A stretch of 64,000 bases of DNA. Source: Sinorhizobium alkalisoli (GTDB lineage Bacteria; Pseudomonadota; Alphaproteobacteria; Rhizobiales; Rhizobiaceae). The notes under the pieces are model-generated. The model was not told where the DNA came from, searched no databases, and was given only the letters and a program-made list of their open reading frames with translations. Within the stretch, counting starts at the first letter, position 1, and every line of letters begins with the position of its first letter. Positions 1 to 8,328 of the stretch are shown in pieces. The stretch is from assembly GCF_008932245.1 (NCBI RefSeq), contig NZ_CP034909.1:1116001-1180000 (forward strand). Direction: 5' to 3'. The translations under genes and the position numbers were made by a program.

Positions 1-64
1 CGCCAAGGGTGCAAAGGACCGCGCTCGCGTCGCCGCCGAAGCGGAAGAAGCAGAAGCAGCCTAA
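1..64 (+). CDS. rplQ: 50S ribosomal protein L17, C-terminal end (partial)
   Basis: Only the last 20 codons and the TAA stop are inside the window. They translate to AKGAKDRARVAAEAEEAEAA, the charged Ala/Glu-rich tail typical of rhizobial L17. L17 is a large-subunit ribosomal protein near the exit tunnel and is normally the last gene of the rpsM-rpsK-rpoA-rplQ operon. A strong intrinsic terminator follows directly, which fits an operon end. The msrQ neighbour also matches the rplQ-msrQ-msrP order I know from Sinorhizobium. The identification rests on the short tail plus context, so it is good but not certain. Confidence 0.75.
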   Translation, partial: AKGAKDRARVAAEAEEAEAA

Positions 65-90
65 TCCAGCTTTGAGGGTTGGAAGAGTCG

Positions 91-126
91 AAGCGGCCGG
101 GTGATGCCTCACCCGGCCGCTTTCTC
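91..126 (+). terminator. Intrinsic terminator after rplQ
   Basis: A 14-bp perfect stem (AAGCGGCCGGGTGA, 91-104, with its complement at 109-122) surrounds a TGCC loop, and a short T-rich tail (TTTCTCC) begins at the base. It lies 27 bases after the rplQ stop. It also overlaps the 3' end of the convergent msrQ gene, so it may work in both directions. Confidence 0.8.
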
Positions 127-777
127 CGTTGTGGGGTGGTGCGGCCTTGCAATGCCGCTACGCTGTCGCCTCCAGCGGAGGTAAGGCATCCTGATCGGCC
201 GCCAGGCCAGAAGCAGCGCGACAAGGGCGATGTAGAGCATCTGCTCCGGCCCTACGATCTTGACCGACATCGCGAAATGCAGGGCCCCCGCCGCGGCGAT
301 GAGATAGACGAGCCGGTGGAGCTTGTTCCAGCGTTGGCCGAGTTTGCGGATCGACCAGTTGTTCGACGTCAGCGCGAGAGGAATAAGCAGGACCAAGGCC
401 GTCATCCCGATGGTGATGAAGGGGCGGCGAGCGATATCGGCGACGATCGCCGGAAAGCGCAACATCTGGTCGAGCAGCATATAGGCGAGGAAGTGCATCA
501 GCACGTAATAGAAGGCGAGCAGCCCGAGCGCGCGGCGGTATCTTAGCCAATTCAGGCCGAACAGATCGCGGATGGGCGTGATGGCGAGGGTGGCCACCAG
601 GAAGCGCAGCGCCCAAAGGCCGAGCAGGTGTTCGAATTCCTTGACCGCGTTTCCGGGCAGTTGACCGGTGGCACCGAGATAGAAGGCCAACGCTGCCGGC
701 ATGAAACCGACGGCGTAGAGGGCCCAGACCGACGGACCATGCAGTCGCTTGGGCAGGGTGGGAAGGACGGCCATCAT
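109..777 (-). CDS. msrQ: MsrQ (YedZ) heme-binding membrane subunit of the MsrPQ methionine sulfoxide reductase
   Basis: The 222-residue protein is an integral membrane cytochrome of the ferric-reductase-like (YedZ) family. It passes electrons from the quinone pool to the periplasmic molybdoenzyme MsrP, which repairs oxidised methionines in envelope proteins. Several hydrophobic helices are visible, with histidines such as those in YYVLMHFLAYM and LHRLVYLIAAAGALHF that fit heme ligation. The start overlaps the msrP stop by one base (TGATG), so the two are translationally coupled. Length is normal for the family. The 3' end runs through the stem of the rplQ terminator. Confidence 0.93.
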   Translation of the reverse strand: MMAVLPTLPKRLHGPSVWALYAVGFMPAALAFYLGATGQLPGNAVKEFEHLLGLWALRFLVATLAITPIRDLFGLNWLRYRRALGLLAFYYVLMHFLAYMLLDQMLRFPAIVADIARRPFITIGMTALVLLIPLALTSNNWSIRKLGQRWNKLHRLVYLIAAAGALHFAMSVKIVGPEQMLYIALVALLLAWRPIRMPYLRWRRQRSGIARPHHPTTEKAAG

Positions 778-1712
778 CAGAAATTCGCTGCCAGATCCAT
801 GCCGGCATAAAGGCTCGCGACCTCGTCGGCATAACCGTTGAAGGGAAGCGTATCGCGCCGGTTGGAGCCGAAGAAGCCGCCTTCGCCGATGCGGTTCTCC
901 GTGGCCTGACTCCAGCGTGGGTGGTCGACGGCCGGGTTCACATTGGCGTAGAAGCCGTATTCGCTCGGCGCGGCGAGATTCCAGGTGCAGGGAGGAACTG
1001 TCTCGGTGAGCGAGATGCGCACGATCGATTTGATGCCCTTGAAGCCGTATTTCCAGGGCACGACCAGACGAACCGGTGCGCCATTCTGGTTCGCCAGGGT
1101 CTTGCCATAGAGACCGACGGCAAGGATCGTCAGCGGGTGCCGGGCTTCATCGAGCCGCAGGCCCTCGCGATAGGGCCAGGGCAGGGGTTGGAACAGGCCG
1201 GACTGGCCGGGCATTTCCTCCGGCCGAAAGACGGTCTCGAAGGCGACATATTTGGCGCTGCCAAGCGGCTCGACCTTGTCGAGGAGCGTGGCCAGCGGAA
1301 AGCCGAGCCAGGGGATCACCATCGACCAGGCCTCGACGCAGCGCATGCGGTACACGCGCTCCTCGAGCGGAAAGCCGAGGAGTTCCTCGATACCGAATTC
1401 GCCCGGCTTGGCGACGAGGCCATCGATTTTGACGGTCCATGGCGTAGGTTTGAATGCGCCCGACCGGGCGGCTGGATCTGCCTTGCCCGTGCCGAATTCG
1501 TAGAAGTTGTTGTAGCTCGTGACGTCCTCTTCCGGCGTCAGGGCCTCGTCTACCCTGTAGGGGCTTGCAGCCGCCTTCAGCGCCGCTGCATCCACCGGCC
1601 GGGCCGCAAGCGTCAGGCCGGCGGCCGCCGCGAGAAAGGCGCGCCGATCAAGGAAGAAGCGTTCCGGCGTGATCTCGGAGGCGGCGATCCGCGGCGGGCG
1701 GTAATGAGGCAT
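777..1712 (-). CDS. msrP: MsrP (YedY) periplasmic methionine sulfoxide reductase, molybdopterin catalytic subunit
   Basis: This 311-residue sulfite-oxidase-fold enzyme reduces protein-bound methionine sulfoxide in the periplasm using electrons from MsrQ. A twin-arginine signal ([11 protein letters not shown], residues 22-32) precedes a cleavage region near residue 42. The molybdenum-ligating cysteine is C125 in [10 protein letters not shown], followed by the family motif [10 protein letters not shown]. It is the first gene of the msrPQ pair, with a one-base overlap. The 400 bases upstream separate it from the divergent protease gene and contain a repeat element. Confidence 0.94.
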   Translation of the reverse strand: MPHYRPPRIAASEITPERFFLDRRAFLAAAAGLTLAARPVDAAALKAAASPYRVDEALTPEEDVTSYNNFYEFGTGKADPAARSGAFKPTPWTVKIDGLVAKPGEFGIEELLGFPLEERVYRMRCVEAWSMVIPWLGFPLATLLDKVEPLGSAKYVAFETVFRPEEMPGQSGLFQPLPWPYREGLRLDEARHPLTILAVGLYGKTLANQNGAPVRLVVPWKYGFKGIKSIVRISLTETVPPCTWNLAAPSEYGFYANVNPAVDHPRWSQATENRIGEGGFFGSNRRDTLPFNGYADEVASLYAGMDLAANF

Positions 1713-2114
1713 TTCGGTTCCCCGGCGTTGAATGTTGGTGCAATCAGATGACCAAAGTTTAGCTCATTCGGAAAGAGGGGCCAGACCACGTTTTCGTGCA
1801 TGTCGCGTGAGCCGCGCGGCTGTCGGCAGGTTCCTGCGCATCGGCCCGAAAATCGGACCCGATTATCGGAAAGAGTAACGGCGTCCGTTGTGCGCCCCAA
1901 GGGCGCCCCGATCGGCTCTGAGCGAGGTTTTGCGCTTGTGCATCGGGCCAGTGGACGCAGCGGCCGTGCGTTTGCCTTTTTTCTCGCGAAATCCTATCTG
2001 AACCTCGTACATGCCGCCCGAACTGTTTGGGGGAGTGTCCATGGAAAGACCAGCGTCCGGGACGCGCCCGTCGAATGCGGCGCGCTTCCACGGGAATGAA
2101 AGGGAGAATGCTTC
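1713..2114. other. Divergent intergenic region between msrP and the DegP-type protease
   Basis: The 402 bases must hold the promoters for both divergent genes. The only recognisable structure is the repeat at 1835-1873. I see no convincing open reading frame: the frames running through this stretch are weak extensions of shadows. No operator could be assigned. Confidence 0.5.
1835..1873. repeat. Stand-alone copy of repeat module C (imperfect palindrome)
   Basis: The block starts TGCGCATCGG and carries CCGAAAATCGG followed by the near-complementary CCGATTATCGG, so it folds as a hairpin. The same block forms the right half of the elements at 22673-22767, 32081-32183 and 47003-47115. Here it occurs without the left module A. 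Confidence 0.6.
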
Positions 2115-3512
2115 ATGATATTTGGCGGTCGGGTTCTGTCGGCTCTTGTCCTTGCAATCGCCATGTCGAGCTCCGCCGGGGCGCAGGACGCCAAGGTCGT
2201 TCCCCAATCCCGCGTCGAAATGCAACTCTCCTTCGCGCCGCTGGTCAAGCAGACGGCGAATGCCGTGGTCAACGTCTATGCCGAGCGGGTCGTGGAGCGG
2301 CGCTCGATATTTTCCGGAGATCCCTTCTTCGAGGAATTCTTCGGCCAACGCATGCCTAATCGCAGCGAGAAGCAGTCGTCGCTCGGATCGGGTGTGATCG
2401 TCGGCCGCAATGGCGTCATCGTGACCAACAACCACGTCATCGAAGGCGCCGACGACATCAAGGTGGCACTTGCGGATGGGCGTGAATTTCCCTGCAAGAT
2501 CGTGCTCAAGGACGATCGTCTCGATCTTGCGGTGTTGAAGATCCAGGCGGACGGCCCGTTCGATGTCGTTCCGATCGGCGATTCGGACGCGGTCGAGGTG
2601 GGTGACCTTGTCCTGGCCATGGGTAATCCGTTCGGCGTCGGGCAGACCGTGACAAGCGGCATCGTTTCCGCGCTCGCCCGCAACCAGATTTCCAATGGCG
2701 ATTTCGGCTTCTTCATCCAGACCGATGCAGCCATCAACCCGGGGAACTCCGGCGGCGCCCTGATCAACATGAACGGCGAGCTGATCGGCATCAACACAGC
2801 CATCTTCTCGCGCGGCGGCGGCTCTAATGGCGTTGGCTTTGCGATTCCCGCCAATTTGGTCAAGGTCTTCGTCGCTTCGGCGGAAGGCGGGGGCGGCTCT
2901 TTCATTCGTCCCTTTGTGGGTGCTACGTTCGAACCGGTCACCTCGGATATCGCGGAAGCACTCGGGCTTGATCGAGCCCGCGGCGCATTGGTCACGGCGG
3001 TGCTGCCCAATGGTCCGGCCGCACATGCCGGGCTGAAGCCCGGGCAGGTGGTGACGTCGGTCAACGGGATTGCGGTCGAACATCCCGATGCCCTCGGCTA
3101 CCGACTGACGACAGTGGGAATCGGCCATGAGGCGCGCGTGACGGTCGCGGACCATGGGAAGGCGCACGACATCACCTTGAAGCTGGAGCGGGCGCCGGAA
3201 ACCGAGCCGCGCGACGAAAGGCTGATCGAGGGCAGGAATCCTTTCGCCGGCGCGATCGTGGCCAATCTGTCGCCGCGGTTGGCGGAGGAACTGCGCATGC
3301 CGACCTCCTCGCAGGGTGTCGTCGTCGCTGCGGTCAATCGCGGTTCGCCGGCGGCGCGAATCGGGCTCGCGCCAAAGGACATCGTCCGTTCGGTGAATGG
3401 GGTGACCATCGACAGCTCGAAGATGCTTGAGAGCGTCGTTGCCGAAGAGGCCTCCTTCTGGCGCGTCGAGATCGAGCGCGACGGCCAGATCATTCGTCAG
3501 TTTTTCCGATGA
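2115..3512 (+). CDS. Do/DegP-family periplasmic serine endoprotease
   Basis: A 465-residue trypsin-like protease with a Sec signal peptide (residues 1-24, ending SSSAGAQ). The catalytic triad is visible as H107 (TNNHVIEG), D137 (RLDLAVLKI) and S212 (NPGNSGGAL). Two C-terminal PDZ regions follow, around residues 260-345 and 370-460. Proteins of this family degrade or refold damaged envelope proteins. It is slightly shorter than E. coli DegP and its substrate range cannot be read from sequence, so I leave the symbol empty. The stop overlaps the rarA start as ATGA, showing coupled translation with an unrelated replication-repair gene. Confidence 0.93.
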   Translation: MIFGGRVLSALVLAIAMSSSAGAQDAKVVPQSRVEMQLSFAPLVKQTANAVVNVYAERVVERRSIFSGDPFFEEFFGQRMPNRSEKQSSLGSGVIVGRNGVIVTNNHVIEGADDIKVALADGREFPCKIVLKDDRLDLAVLKIQADGPFDVVPIGDSDAVEVGDLVLAMGNPFGVGQTVTSGIVSALARNQISNGDFGFFIQTDAAINPGNSGGALINMNGELIGINTAIFSRGGGSNGVGFAIPANLVKVFVASAEGGGGSFIRPFVGATFEPVTSDIAEALGLDRARGALVTAVLPNGPAAHAGLKPGQVVTSVNGIAVEHPDALGYRLTTVGIGHEARVTVADHGKAHDITLKLERAPETEPRDERLIEGRNPFAGAIVANLSPRLAEELRMPTSSQGVVVAAVNRGSPAARIGLAPKDIVRSVNGVTIDSSKMLESVVAEEASFWRVEIERDGQIIRQFFR

Positions 3513-4819
3513 GCGACCTCTTTTCCCCGCATGAACCGCCGGAAATGGCCTCGGCAAGACCGCTTGCCGATCGACTGAGGCCGAAGACGCTCGCTGAGGT
3601 CACCGGACAGGAGCATTTGACGGGCGCCGACGGTACGCTCACGCGGATGATCGCCTCCGGCTCGCTCGGCTCGATGATCTTCTGGGGCCCGCCCGGCACG
3701 GGCAAGACGACGGTGGCGCGCCTGCTCTCAGGCGAGGCGGGGCTCGCCTTCGAGCAGATCTCGGCGATCTTCTCCGGTGTAGCCGATTTGAAGAAGGTCT
3801 TCGAAGCCGCCCGGACCCGGCGCATGTCCGGGCGTCAGACGCTGCTGTTCGTCGACGAGATCCATCGCTTCAACCGTGCCCAGCAAGACAGCTTCCTGCC
3901 GGTCATGGAAGACGGTACGGTGATTCTCGTCGGCGCCACCACGGAGAATCCGTCCTTCGAACTCAACGCCGCGCTTCTGTCGCGAGCGCGGGTGCTGACA
4001 TTCAAGCCGCATGACGAGGCGAGCCTGGAGGAGCTGTTGACGCGGGCGGAGACGGCCGAGAGCCGGCCGTTGCCGCTCGACCCCGACTCGCGCGCGAGCC
4101 TGATCCGCATGGCGGACGGGGACGGCCGGGCCGTGCTGACGCTGGCGGAAGAGGTCTGGCGCGCAGCCCGCAAGGACGAAATCTTCGATGCCAAGGCACT
4201 CCAGGAGATCGTCCAGCGCCGCGCGCCCGTCTACGACAAGGGCCAGGATAGCCACTATAAACTGATCTCGGCGCTTCACAAATCCGTGCGCGGCTCCGAC
4301 CCGGATGCCGCACTCTATTATCTCTGCCGCATGCTCGATGCCGGCGAGGATCCGCTCTATATCGGGCGACGGCTGGTGCGCATGGCGGTCGAAGATATTG
4401 GCCTTGCCGACCCGCAGGCACTGGTGATCTGCAATGCGGCCAAGGACGCCTATGATTATCTCGGCTCGCCGGAGGGGGAACTGGCGCTGGCACAGGCTTG
4501 CGTCTATCTCGCGACCGCGCCGAAGTCGAATGCCGTCTATACCGCCTACAAGGCGGCGATGCGGTCGGCAAAGGAAAACGGCTCGCTGTTACCGCCGAAA
4601 CATATCCTCAACGCCCCGACAAAGCTTATGAAGGGGGAGGGCTACGGCGACGGCTATCGCTATGACCACGACGAACCGGACGCCTTTTCCGGGCAGGATT
4701 ACTTCCCGGAAAAAATGGGACGACAGACGTATTACGATCCGCCGGAGCGCGGTTTCGAGCGCGAGATCCGCAAGCGCGTCGAGTGGTGGGCGAAGCTTCG
4801 GCGCGAGCGGAACTCCTGA
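3509..4819 (+). CDS. rarA: Replication-associated recombination protein RarA (MgsA), AAA+ ATPase
   Basis: The 436-residue protein is a clamp-loader-like AAA+ ATPase that acts at stalled replication forks and near single-stranded DNA. Walker A is GPPGTGKT (residues 60-67) and Walker B is LLFVDEIHRF (about 111-120), followed by the sensor region VGATTENPSFELN. The C-terminal half has the RarA oligomerisation domain, including DAALYYLCRMLDAGEDP and MRSAKENGSLLPPKHILNAP-type sequence. It starts inside the end of the protease gene (ATGA overlap). Length and motifs are fully standard. Confidence 0.95.
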   Translation: MSDLFSPHEPPEMASARPLADRLRPKTLAEVTGQEHLTGADGTLTRMIASGSLGSMIFWGPPGTGKTTVARLLSGEAGLAFEQISAIFSGVADLKKVFEAARTRRMSGRQTLLFVDEIHRFNRAQQDSFLPVMEDGTVILVGATTENPSFELNAALLSRARVLTFKPHDEASLEELLTRAETAESRPLPLDPDSRASLIRMADGDGRAVLTLAEEVWRAARKDEIFDAKALQEIVQRRAPVYDKGQDSHYKLISALHKSVRGSDPDAALYYLCRMLDAGEDPLYIGRRLVRMAVEDIGLADPQALVICNAAKDAYDYLGSPEGELALAQACVYLATAPKSNAVYTAYKAAMRSAKENGSLLPPKHILNAPTKLMKGEGYGDGYRYDHDEPDAFSGQDYFPEKMGRQTYYDPPERGFEREIRKRVEWWAKLRRERNS

Positions 4820-4908
4820 CGTTATTAACTCTGCCGACGGTGCAGGGCAGGCCTGCGATCGATTGTCTTGCGGCCGTCGAAAAACCTGTGCGATAGCTAA
4901 GCCTCGAT

Positions 4909-4966
4909 TGCAGACGGCTGCACGGATCGGGATGATTGATCCGAACCTCCGCGGGGACGGCCTCGC
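4909..4966 (+). promoter_or_regulatory. Guanidine-II (mini-ykkC) riboswitch
   Basis: Two hairpins with identical ACGG tetraloops sit just before a guanidinium-exporter gene. P1 is TGCAG-ACGG-CTGCA (4909-4922) and P2 is GCGGGG-ACGG-CCTCGC (4951-4966). The linker can form its own 6-bp hairpin (CGGATC at 4923, GATCCG at 4938-4943). Paired stems with ACGR loops are the hallmark of guanidine-II riboswitches, which raise translation when free guanidinium binds. The Shine-Dalgarno GAAGGAG lies 8 bases after P2, and CTCC at 4966-4969 could pair with its GGAG, which would suit translational control (inference). Confidence 0.88.
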
Positions 4967-4986
4967 TCCAGACGAAGGAGTTGAAA

Positions 4987-5301
4987 ATGGCCTGGTTCAC
5001 CCTGCTGCTCGCCGGAATTCTCGAAATCGGCTGGGCAATCGGCCTCAAATACACGGACGGATTCACGCGTTTGGTTCCGACAGTGTTCACGGCCGGCTCG
5101 ATGGTCCTGAGCATTGCTCTGCTCGGCATCGCCGTCCGTTCGCTGCCGCTCGGTACGGCCTATGCGGTGTGGACCGGTATTGGAACCGTCGGAACAGTGG
5201 TTCTCGGCATCGTTCTGTTCGCTGAGCCCGCCAACGCCGTTCGCCTCGGCTGCATCGGTCTCATCGTCGTGGGCATTGCAGGCCTGAAGCTCGTTGCCTG
5301 A
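4987..5301 (+). CDS. gdx: Guanidinium exporter Gdx (SugE), small multidrug resistance family
   Basis: The 104-residue protein has four membrane helices and the conserved SMR glutamate E13 ([17 protein letters not shown]). The following [11 protein letters not shown] and VWTGIGTVG motifs are those of the SugE/Gdx subtype, which exports guanidinium in exchange for protons. I chose ATG 4987 because GAAGGAG ends six bases upstream; a longer in-frame start would run through the riboswitch. A guanidine-II riboswitch lies immediately upstream and independently supports the substrate. Confidence 0.94.
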   Translation: MAWFTLLLAGILEIGWAIGLKYTDGFTRLVPTVFTAGSMVLSIALLGIAVRSLPLGTAYAVWTGIGTVGTVVLGIVLFAEPANAVRLGCIGLIVVGIAGLKLVA

Positions 5302-5346
5302 CTGCGCGTGATGTATGAGGCACTTGCCGTTGCCACAGGGCCTGCT

Positions 5347-6129
5347 CTATCTCAGCGCCTCCAGCACGGCGGCGGCGGCCCGCATCTCTTGCCAGCGGTT
5401 CTCACGCCGTTGGATAGCCTCCCCGTCGGTGCCCCAATGTTCGATCTGCCAATCCTCGTCGACATGGGCGGCCGCCCAGGCGTCCTGCGTCGACAGGCGG
5501 CCGCTTGCAAATGCGAGCGCCAGCATTGCCGATCCCGTCAAAGCGGTGATCGTGTGCAGGCAGGCGAGACCAAGCGGGGTCGCGAAGGCGCGCAGGGCAT
5601 CGGCAAATGCCGAGATCGCCTCGGGCGGCTGTTCCTGATGGATGACGCCTTCTGCCAGGATGAAACGGGCGCCGAGCGATTGGGCGGCCCAGTCGAGCAC
5701 GGGGTTCCAACTATCATTCTGCCGCTTCACCAGCCCCTCGGGACTATCGGCGCGATAGCAGAGGAGATCGCTGCCGGCGAAGCGCAGAATATCGTCGAAG
5801 ACGGCGCGCTGGTCGAGCGCGACGCCGTCGATCGCCGTGTTGACCAGGCGGGTCAACGGCATGGCGGGCGGATTGATGACCTCGCCCTGCGCGTCCCATT
5901 CGGCCGCCAGAAGCTCCGCAAGCTTGCGCGTCGGCACGGCCAATGGCCGCCTGGCCGGCGTCCGTACGCTCCTTCCGTCCAGGAGCACCGCATGGCCGCT
6001 ATCCGCTGGAGCAACGCTGACTTCCTTGTAGAAGCGCTTCGCCAGGGGCTTGTGCATCTGGATCTGGGCGCGCCGCACCGGGTCCTCATGGGTGAGGGCG
6101 CTTTGCAATTCGTCGCGAATATCAGGCAT
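5347..6129 (-). CDS. ATP12-family F1-ATPase assembly chaperone
   Basis: The 260-residue protein matches the ATP12 family: FYKEVSVAP, VLLDGRSVRTPARRPL, LAEWDAQGEVINPPAMPLTRLVNTAID and the LCYRADSPEGLVKRQ segment are family hallmarks. In mitochondria ATP12 holds the F1 alpha subunit before assembly. Alphaproteobacterial homologues are thought to assist F1Fo assembly, although the bacterial role is less proven. It is the last gene of a minus-strand run and overlaps the HAD gene by 8 bases, so the three genes are probably one transcript with rluC. Confidence 0.9.
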   Translation of the reverse strand: MPDIRDELQSALTHEDPVRRAQIQMHKPLAKRFYKEVSVAPADSGHAVLLDGRSVRTPARRPLAVPTRKLAELLAAEWDAQGEVINPPAMPLTRLVNTAIDGVALDQRAVFDDILRFAGSDLLCYRADSPEGLVKRQNDSWNPVLDWAAQSLGARFILAEGVIHQEQPPEAISAFADALRAFATPLGLACLHTITALTGSAMLALAFASGRLSTQDAWAAAHVDEDWQIEHWGTDGEAIQRRENRWQEMRAAAAVLEALR

Positions 6130-6787
6130 GGCTTGCCTCCATCCATTCGATTATGTCGGCCGGCACATGGGCGATGTGGTCGGCACCGGCCTCGATCAGC
6201 GCCGGTACGCTGGCGTAACCCCAGGAAACCCCGAGAGCACCGGCGCCGGCCGCCTTGGCCATTTGCATATCATAGATCGCGTCGCCGATGACGATCGTGT
6301 TCTTCGGGTCGACGCCCGCTTCCGCGCAGCACTCCACCACCATGGCCGGGTGGGGTTTCGAAGGACAGTCGTCGGCAGTGCGCGAGACGTAGAAGAGCTT
6401 ATCGAAACCGTGCGCCTCGGCGATGTGGCTAAGCCCGCGTCTCGATTTTCCGGTGACGGCGCCGATCAACAGCCCGTCTCGGCCTGCCAGGCTCTCCACC
6501 ATGTCCGCAATGCCCGGGAAAAGGGCTTCCTGCAGATGTCCTTCGCCGCGCACCGAAGTGAAGATTGTCTTGTAATGCGCCGTCATCGCCGTGATTCGGC
6601 CATCAATGCGACTCTGATCCATAAGACGGGCAATCGCGATGTCGAGCGTCAGCCCGATGACCGCGCGCGTCGCCTCGGCCTGCGGTCGCGGAAGTTCGAA
6701 GGCGTCGAAGGTGCGGCCCATCACTTCGTGAATCAGCCCGGCGCTGTCGACCAGCGTTCCGTCGCAATCGAAGAGCACCAGTTTCAT
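6122..6787 (-). CDS. HAD-superfamily hydrolase, phosphoglycolate-phosphatase-like
   Basis: The 221-residue protein has the HAD nucleophile motif LFDCDGTLVDS (D7 and D9), motif II VTGKSRRG, motif III lysine in DCPSKPHP, and the acidic motif VIGDAIYDMQMA. The cap domain lies between residues 18 and 80. This layout is that of Gph/PGP-type phosphatases, but the substrate cannot be deduced. I set the start at ATG 6787, which overlaps the rluC stop by one base (TGATG). An in-frame upstream extension reads through rluC in the wrong frame and was discarded. Confidence 0.9.
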   Translation of the reverse strand: MKLVLFDCDGTLVDSAGLIHEVMGRTFDAFELPRPQAEATRAVIGLTLDIAIARLMDQSRIDGRITAMTAHYKTIFTSVRGEGHLQEALFPGIADMVESLAGRDGLLIGAVTGKSRRGLSHIAEAHGFDKLFYVSRTADDCPSKPHPAMVVECCAEAGVDPKNTIVIGDAIYDMQMAKAAGAGALGVSWGYASVPALIEAGADHIAHVPADIIEWMEASHA

Positions 6788-7779
6788 CAATCCTCCTCGC
6801 CGGCGGTGTTCTCGTCGAAGCCAAGCAGGTTCCAGCTCTGCACCATATGCGGCGGCAGCGGAGCGGTGATCCTCAGCCGGCCGCCGTTCGGATGCGGAAT
6901 GTCGATATGCCGGGCGTGCAGGTGCAGCCGATTCTGAATGCCGCCGGGAAAGGCCCAGTTGATGTCGGCTTCGAAATATTTCGGATCGCCGATGATCGGA
7001 TGGCCGATATGCGCGGCGTGGACGCGCAGTTGATGCGTGCGGCCGGTATAGGGTTCCATCTCGAGCCAGGCCAGATTCTGGCCCGCCTGTTCGATGATGC
7101 GATAATAGGAGATCGCGTGGTCGGCGCCCTCGTCGCCGTGCTTGGCGATCCGCATGCGATCGCCATCGGGCGTCTGCTCCTTGACCAGCCAGGTGGAAAT
7201 CCGATCTTCGCGCTTGCGCGGAACGCCCTTGACGAGCGCCCAATAGCTCTTCTTGGTATCGCGTTCGCGGAAGGCGGCGGTCAGCTGCTGTGCGGCGCCG
7301 CGCGTGCGGGCGATGACGAGCACGCCGGAGGTGTCGCGGTCGAGCCGATGGACGAGCCGCGGCTTTTCGCCCTTCTGGCTTGTCCAGGCTTCGAGCATTT
7401 TGTCGATGTGCCGGCTGACCCCCGAACCACCCTGAACTGCAAGCCCCGCCGGCTTGTTGAGAACGATCACCTTGGCATCCTCGTGCAGCACCATGCGTGA
7501 CAGCAGTTCGGCATCGGAGGAGTTGCGCAGGTCGCGTCCGGCGATCGGTCCGGACTTGCTGTCCTTGGGATCGACGCCAAGCGGAGGAATGCGGATTGTC
7601 TGTCCCGGCTGGACGCGCGTGTCGGATTTCGCACGCGCGCCGTCGACGCGGATCTGGCCGGAGCGCAAGAGCTTCTGCAGCGGCCCGAATCCCAGTCCTG
7701 GGAAATGTACCTTGAACCAGCGGTCAAGGCGCATCCCCGCCTCATCGCTGTCCACCTGCCTGTGTTCAATGCCTGCCAT
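6787..7779 (-). CDS. RluC-type 23S rRNA pseudouridine synthase
   Basis: The 330-residue protein has an N-terminal S4 RNA-binding domain (about residues 15-65, GMRLDRWFK...LRSGQIRVDG) and a pseudouridine synthase domain with the catalytic aspartate D147 in HRLDRDTSG. RluC/RluD family members convert specific uridines of 23S rRNA to pseudouridine. I chose ATG 7779 (MAGIEHRQVDSDEAGMRLDR), because the 33 upstream residues are basic and unlike the family. The gene heads the rluC/HAD/ATP12 run with overlapping junctions. Confidence 0.9.
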   Translation of the reverse strand: MAGIEHRQVDSDEAGMRLDRWFKVHFPGLGFGPLQKLLRSGQIRVDGARAKSDTRVQPGQTIRIPPLGVDPKDSKSGPIAGRDLRNSSDAELLSRMVLHEDAKVIVLNKPAGLAVQGGSGVSRHIDKMLEAWTSQKGEKPRLVHRLDRDTSGVLVIARTRGAAQQLTAAFRERDTKKSYWALVKGVPRKREDRISTWLVKEQTPDGDRMRIAKHGDEGADHAISYYRIIEQAGQNLAWLEMEPYTGRTHQLRVHAAHIGHPIIGDPKYFEADINWAFPGGIQNRLHLHARHIDIPHPNGGRLRITAPLPPHMVQSWNLLGFDENTAGEED

Positions 7780-7945
7780 CTGCGCGATCCGCTTCCATTT
7801 AATCAGCAAGGCTCTACCCCATTGCGACCGCCAGAGCCAGCCCGCAGCATTCGCCCGCATGCGAATGGCCAAAACCATTCGTTAAGCGGCGGCCGCTACG
7901 ATCGTGAGACTTCCCTTATATATGCAAGAAGGCGGGTATTTGCCG

Positions 7946-8257
7946 ATGGCGAAGCAAGCTTTGAACTATACCCATTACGACCTGAAGGCCCAAAGGGCTG
8001 GTACCCGCATCGAGATCACGCTGTCTGCAGTCGCCAATGTTCGCCTGATGACCGACGTCAATTTCACGCGTTTTACAGAAACGCTGAAGCACCAGTTTTT
8101 TGGTGGCGTCGCGCGGAAATCGCCGCTCCGGATGACCATCCCGGAGACGGCGCACTGGCATGTGGTGATAGATACTGAAGGCCTTCAGGGCCTTGCCGAA
8201 TCGAGCGTGCGCGTCATCGAAACGGCCGGCCAGCCACGTATGCAGCCGGCGCGTTGA
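7946..8257 (+). CDS. DUF1883 domain protein
   Basis: The 103-residue protein matches DUF1883: NYTHYDLKAQRAGTRIEITL, ANVRLMTDVNF, HQFFGGVARKSPLRM and HWHVVIDTEGL are characteristic. Members are small cytoplasmic proteins of unknown function, sometimes fused to TIR-like or other domains. No signal peptide or membrane segment is seen. ATG 7946 is preceded by AAGGCGGG; in-frame ATG 7922 and GTG 7904 are possible longer starts. It is transcribed divergently from rluC and stands alone. Confidence 0.8.
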   Translation: MAKQALNYTHYDLKAQRAGTRIEITLSAVANVRLMTDVNFTRFTETLKHQFFGGVARKSPLRMTIPETAHWHVVIDTEGLQGLAESSVRVIETAGQPRMQPAR

Positions 8258-8328
8258 CAACAACACCAGCAATTCCAAGCGCAACAGCGACCTTTGCGCA
8301 TCTATAAAGACGCACGGCGCAGTAGGTC

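Noticed and set aside
1863..3557. A 564-codon minus-strand frame opposite the DegP-type protease
   Set aside because: It is the antisense shadow of a gene with a full catalytic triad; the translation is Arg/His/Asp-rich with no family similarity.
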